Shown one piece after another: positions 60,801 through 64,000 of a DNA stretch of 64,000 nucleotides. The position numbers and the translations under genes are program-made. The notes below the pieces were generated by a model, which saw only the letters and a program-made list of their open reading frames with translations, did not search any database and was not told where the DNA came from. The first letter of the stretch is position 1; each line of letters starts with the position of its first letter. Where the stretch lies: positions 132,473 to 196,472 of the forward strand of contig KN834807.1 in NCBI GenBank assembly GCA_000827265.1, in the 5' to 3' direction. The stretch comes from Collybiopsis luxurians FD-317 M1 (Eukaryota > Basidiomycota > Agaricomycetes > Agaricales > Omphalotaceae).

Positions 60801-61440
60801 CAAAGCATCTCAAATGTCTCTTGATGAATCCAAACTGTCTGCTATTCAGCCGCAGTGGGCTGGGCAAGTGGTAGCCTTGGATTGTAATGGTACATTGGAC
60901 TCCCGACTGGTATCTGAGGTTTTATGGGAGCTGTATGAGATCAACTTTCATTTTGACCTTCTATCACTGGACTGCCGACTTATACCTGAACCTCAAGGGG
61001 ATGATGATTGGGCTGTAACTCTATGTGATCAATGGTTTGACTGAGAGCAGTTGGTGAGCCAATGTTGGCCAGGACAGATGCACTGCCCACATGTTACAAG
61101 GCCTGGTTTATCTTCAGCTGCCACTTTGTTACAACGTGCCCCTTTCCTGTGAGGCTTATTCAAAGTAATGAAGTCCTGGCCTGGTAGTAAACCTCCTGAC
61201 TTTTCTGAAGACTTTCCCAATGTTACCAGTCCTCAATTTGAATATGAAATCATTTGTTTAGAAGAGGCTATGGCTCATTATTATGTTCAACAGTTTTTAG
61301 TTGTATTCTATTGTCCAGCCACTATGCCACACTCCTGCCCCACTCATATAAGTCCACTGTATTGACCTTTGCTTACTTGATTATCTCTGCTGTATATCTT
61401 ATCCCAAAACTACATACAGATATATTGAATACATTTTGAT
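57880..61440 (+). pseudogene. Degenerate element gene interrupted by a MITE
   Basis: Plus-strand pieces in changing frames: ALKVLCNFLNSSTLHIPEVE and LCKISSDWHSLPGIADIFNS (58410-58540). Then PVLSPTVSKQRLSFTVWNAC, the 215-bp MITE at 59255-59469, and PIHWIIPPLDEMFHNCLPLC (60010-60070). Further on are LDSRLVSEVLWELYEINFHF and LLSLDCRLIPEPQGDDDWAV (60900-61015), and last VMKSWPGSKPPDFSEDFPNV and ICLEEAMAHYYVQQFLVVF (61165-61305). The same architecture (long N-terminal part, EVLWELYEINFRFE-like motif, WPG motif, C-terminal helix) recurs in basidiomycete repeat-encoded proteins as I recall it. The function is unknown. Confidence 0.5.
59255..59469. mobile_element. 215-bp MITE (copy 3)
   Basis: Close copy of 45452-45666 in the same orientation. 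The left end is CACCAGGAAAATTACC and the right end reads TTTTTCTTGATG, each with a substitution in the terminal motif. Confidence 0.88.
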
Positions 61441-62335
61441 AAGTAAATGAATTAAGATCTGGCCTTGATTGCAAACTGCCCTATGAACAGCCCTCAATAG
61501 TGCCGATGTCACTGCATTGAAGGCTGTTAAATTCTTACAGTGTGAGAGAATGCACGCAGTGTAAGTGTGCATAAAATGACTCAAAATCAGGCATAAAATT
61601 ACCTTTCAATTAGTGTTCACTTTCTTATAAATGCCAGTAATAAGAACAGACACTTTGACAAACTACTAACATGAATGGAGTAGGATGTAGACTATGAATG
61701 GTAGTGTAGTAAATCCGATGCCTACAGAAAAAGCATCCAGTTCTTGCATGGGTACATTTGTGTATTGAAAATATAGATGAGAACAAGGGCTAGTTGAAAG
61801 TAGGGGGTACACAGTAGGGGGATTGAGTACGCTATAGGCAAATCGAGTAAATTTGGGAGTATTTGAGCAAGCAGCAGAGTTTTGGCCGAAATGCGTACCC
61901 ATACGAATCGGACTATTTTCATATAATTTCGGCCGAATCCTCAGACAATCGGGGGTTTTCCCAGGCTAATTCGCAGTGCTGTATTCGTGGCTACGATATC
62001 ACTGAATTCGAACTCTAATTAGCTACATACATTTCTATAACTGTCATGTTCATTTCTTGTACAATGCAACTGTAATTTGCCCTTCATAATGGAAACGAGC
62101 TCAGCTCTGTTTGGGTTTTCCAGGCACCACTCTCTGCCGGCGCCCTCGTTGGTGAGCTTCGCTCTGTCTGGGATGTTCGGGCACCGGCATCCACAGGTGG
62201 GCCTGCGCGGGGACAAGCCCCAGCCAAGACCCCTCCAAACTAGGATTTGGCATAGTCCTTTGCAGGACTCTGCCTTTCCTCTCTCCTGTTTCCCACTTCC
62301 ACAAAGGAGCGTTGCCTTATCTGTCAACAACCGCC
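61441..62335. other. Right edge of the transposon island and upstream region of the next gene
   Basis: CpG is rare up to about 61860 and normal afterwards. No gene between them is supported. The last 240 bp before the ATG at 62336 is pyrimidine-rich (CCTTTCCTCTCTCCTGTTTCC), as in many fungal promoters. Confidence 0.5.
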
Positions 62336-64000
62336 ATGTCTAGCCCCCCTGCCATGTCCACCCCCTCGGGACGCAGAAGCTTATCCCCTGCACTCAGCCC
62401 CAGGTTTGAACGTAAACTTCATGAATGGAAAGATCGTATTCCTGTCGAATTTCGATTCCTTTTGACTAAGGTTGAAAGGCAGACCATCTCTACTGAGATG
62501 CAGACCGTCTCGACTGATGACGAGTCGTGCCTTGCTGTCGTTGAAGCCGAGATTCCCCAGAAGGTTTGGTACTTTGATACAACCGACGAGCCCCAAATGG
62601 TTCGTCAAGAATTTCATGATGCTCTTATCGCAATCATCGGTTGGCTGAAGAAAGGGTAGGCAAGGACCCTTTATCACGCATAATAACCTAATCTCCTGCC
62701 CAGGTTTCCAAGAGACTTTATCCCTTTCATATCCACTGATACGCTTCGAGACGATCATACCGTCTATACAAATCCATTTCTGGGAAACGAGTCGGTTAGT
62801 GGGGCAGCAAGGCTAGTAGTTGTTGGGCTTCCTGGGATAGGTGAGTCTTTTCACGTCATACCATTTGCTTGTTCTAAACAAGCTGCTACAAGGAAAAACA
62901 ACTTTCCTGAGCTACGTTTTCACTGCGCGGGTTGCAAAGAACCTTCCAACCCTTTTTAGTGAGGGAGACCCAATGTACATCTGGAAAAACAATCAGCTGT
63001 ATACAGTGCCTGTCAAGGAACTTCAGTACCTAATAACTCAACGCTTCGTCGATGAAAACATGTGGTGTCTCCTTGATTGCAACGACGCCACGCATAGTCT
63101 GCCAAGCTCGATGTATCGGTCTAATGTCTTCTTTCTGCGAGCCGCTTCGCCTAGAAAGGAACGACTCAACTGGGTAAGCAAGAGCGCGGTAAAGGTGGAA
63201 TACTTCTTTACATGCGGGAATGGTCAGCTGCGGAGCTCATTGCTGGGTAAGTTTCGAACTGGGCTCGTTTATCAGATATTGATGCTGACTCTTCCTAGGC
63301 TCCAATTTCAACTGAACACCTTAAAGGAGGTGACCCCTCAGCAACTGGTGCAATACCGCCAACAATTCGGAGGCTCTGCTCGAGACGCTTATGTAGCAGC
63401 CAAGGAGCTACAGGAATACAAGAAGCGACTTGAAGCCACCGCAGCTACTCCTCGTACCGAGGTTCTGGTCACAATCAAGCCAACTGAGTTGGTCACTCCA
63501 TCTGCTCCCATGTTCCCCCATGTTAATCCTGCGATTTCCCTGTTTTCTTATCGGTCTTTCCCGAAAGTGACAGCAACAGGACCAAGTTTGAACTCAGACC
63601 TCTCCGACCAATTAATGGATATCCTTCTTGACGCTATGGCTAAAACGGAAAATTTTCTTTTCACCAAACTACTGAGCATGAAAGACGTCCCTGCACGGGT
63701 GCTAGCTGGGTATTATTACGACCAAAACTTCCATGATAGTTTTTGCGATAAACGGAATTTCAACTGCTATCGCTTGAGCCCGAGGAATCTTAACTCCGCT
63801 GGTACAACACGTTCTTGGTGCACCGTAGGCTCTCATCCTGTGATCTTTACCATGCGCAGTTACAATATCCGTATATTCAACACAAAGGACAAGTTTAAAT
63901 TTGAAGCGGGTTGGTATTATAAACCGAGGTCAAAAACTTTCCCGACTTTCGACGCTATATTCGCCGTGACCGACAAGCATGTTGTCACCGTTCAGGCTTC
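62336..64000 (+). CDS. Crinkler/RHS-like P-loop protein with probable nuclease-like C-terminus (3' end outside window, one frameshift)
   Basis: Exons 62336-62655, 62704-62841, 62893-63246 and 63299 onward. The ATG at 62336 gives MSSPPAMSTPSGRRSLSPAL. The Walker A motif VVGLPGIGKTTFLSYVF is split by the second intron. Walker B-like MWCLLDCNDATH follows, then NVFFLRAASPRKERLNW and REWSAAELIAG, LKEVTPQQLVQYRQQFGG. The order 'GxPGIGK(S/T) - xLYxxD - TSPxxxxxxxW - W..EL - RFGG' is that of the Crinkler-RHS NTPases, which often carry an endonuclease-like C-terminus. The end here (FEAGWYYKPRSKTFPTFDAI then HVVTVQA) fits an E-x-D-x-Q/E core of the restriction-endonuclease type, but it is cut by the window edge. 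Between VEYFF and MREW the frame shifts by one base at about 63205-63212. That is a mutation, a sequencing error or an intron I cannot see. Confidence 0.6.

Overview
The window is nuclear DNA of a filamentous basidiomycete, most likely an Agaricomycete. Genes are split by many short GT..AG introns of about 50-60 bp. The families present (fungal P450, GH105-type hydrolase, DUF6535-ankyrin protein, NACHT and NB-ARC/TPR NOD-like receptors, Crinkler/RHS-like P-loop protein, CACTA/Plavaka and PIF/Harbinger transposons) fit that lineage. All calls come from reading the sequence; no database search was possible.

Layout. 1-3.4 kb: the 3' part of a cytochrome P450 (+) and a secreted, possibly GPI-anchored GH105-like glycosidase (-). 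3.4-10.1 kb: an innate-immunity-like cluster. It has a small two-exon gene that looks like an NLR with its NACHT domain deleted (-), an intact DUF6535-ankyrin membrane protein (+), and a broken full-length NACHT NLR (-). 10.8-12.3 kb: a 1.46-kb DNA element with roughly 450-bp terminal inverted repeats. 12.4-13.9 kb: the housekeeping gene TIM44. 14.4-20.8 kb: two tandem copies and one scrap of an unrecognised multi-exon family that I read as a divergent pseudokinase-like protein with a C-terminal cysteine cluster, plus a two-zinc-finger gene. 22.1-24.3 kb: a GT32/DXD-type glycosyltransferase. 27.3-30.4 kb: an NB-ARC/TPR NLR with what appear to be two consecutive nucleotide-binding modules, the first lacking a P-loop. 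34.5-39.4 kb: a plasma-membrane/vacuolar-type Ca2+-ATPase. 39.9-61.8 kb: a transposon island. 62.3 kb to the end: a Crinkler/RHS-like P-loop protein, cut by the window edge.

The transposon island is strongly CpG-poor and full of stops and frameshifts. It holds a PIF/Harbinger transposase and its Myb/SANT-like partner, a CACTA/Plavaka transposase fragment, and an RNase D-type exonuclease fused to a transposase-like region. Other degenerate element genes and several related MITE-like elements lie among them. CpG returns to normal at both edges.

The likeliest unusual biology is the NLR-related set: the NACHT-deleted small gene, the shared N-terminal glycine-rich motif, and the tandem-module NB-ARC/TPR protein. 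The tandem pseudokinase-like family comes next.
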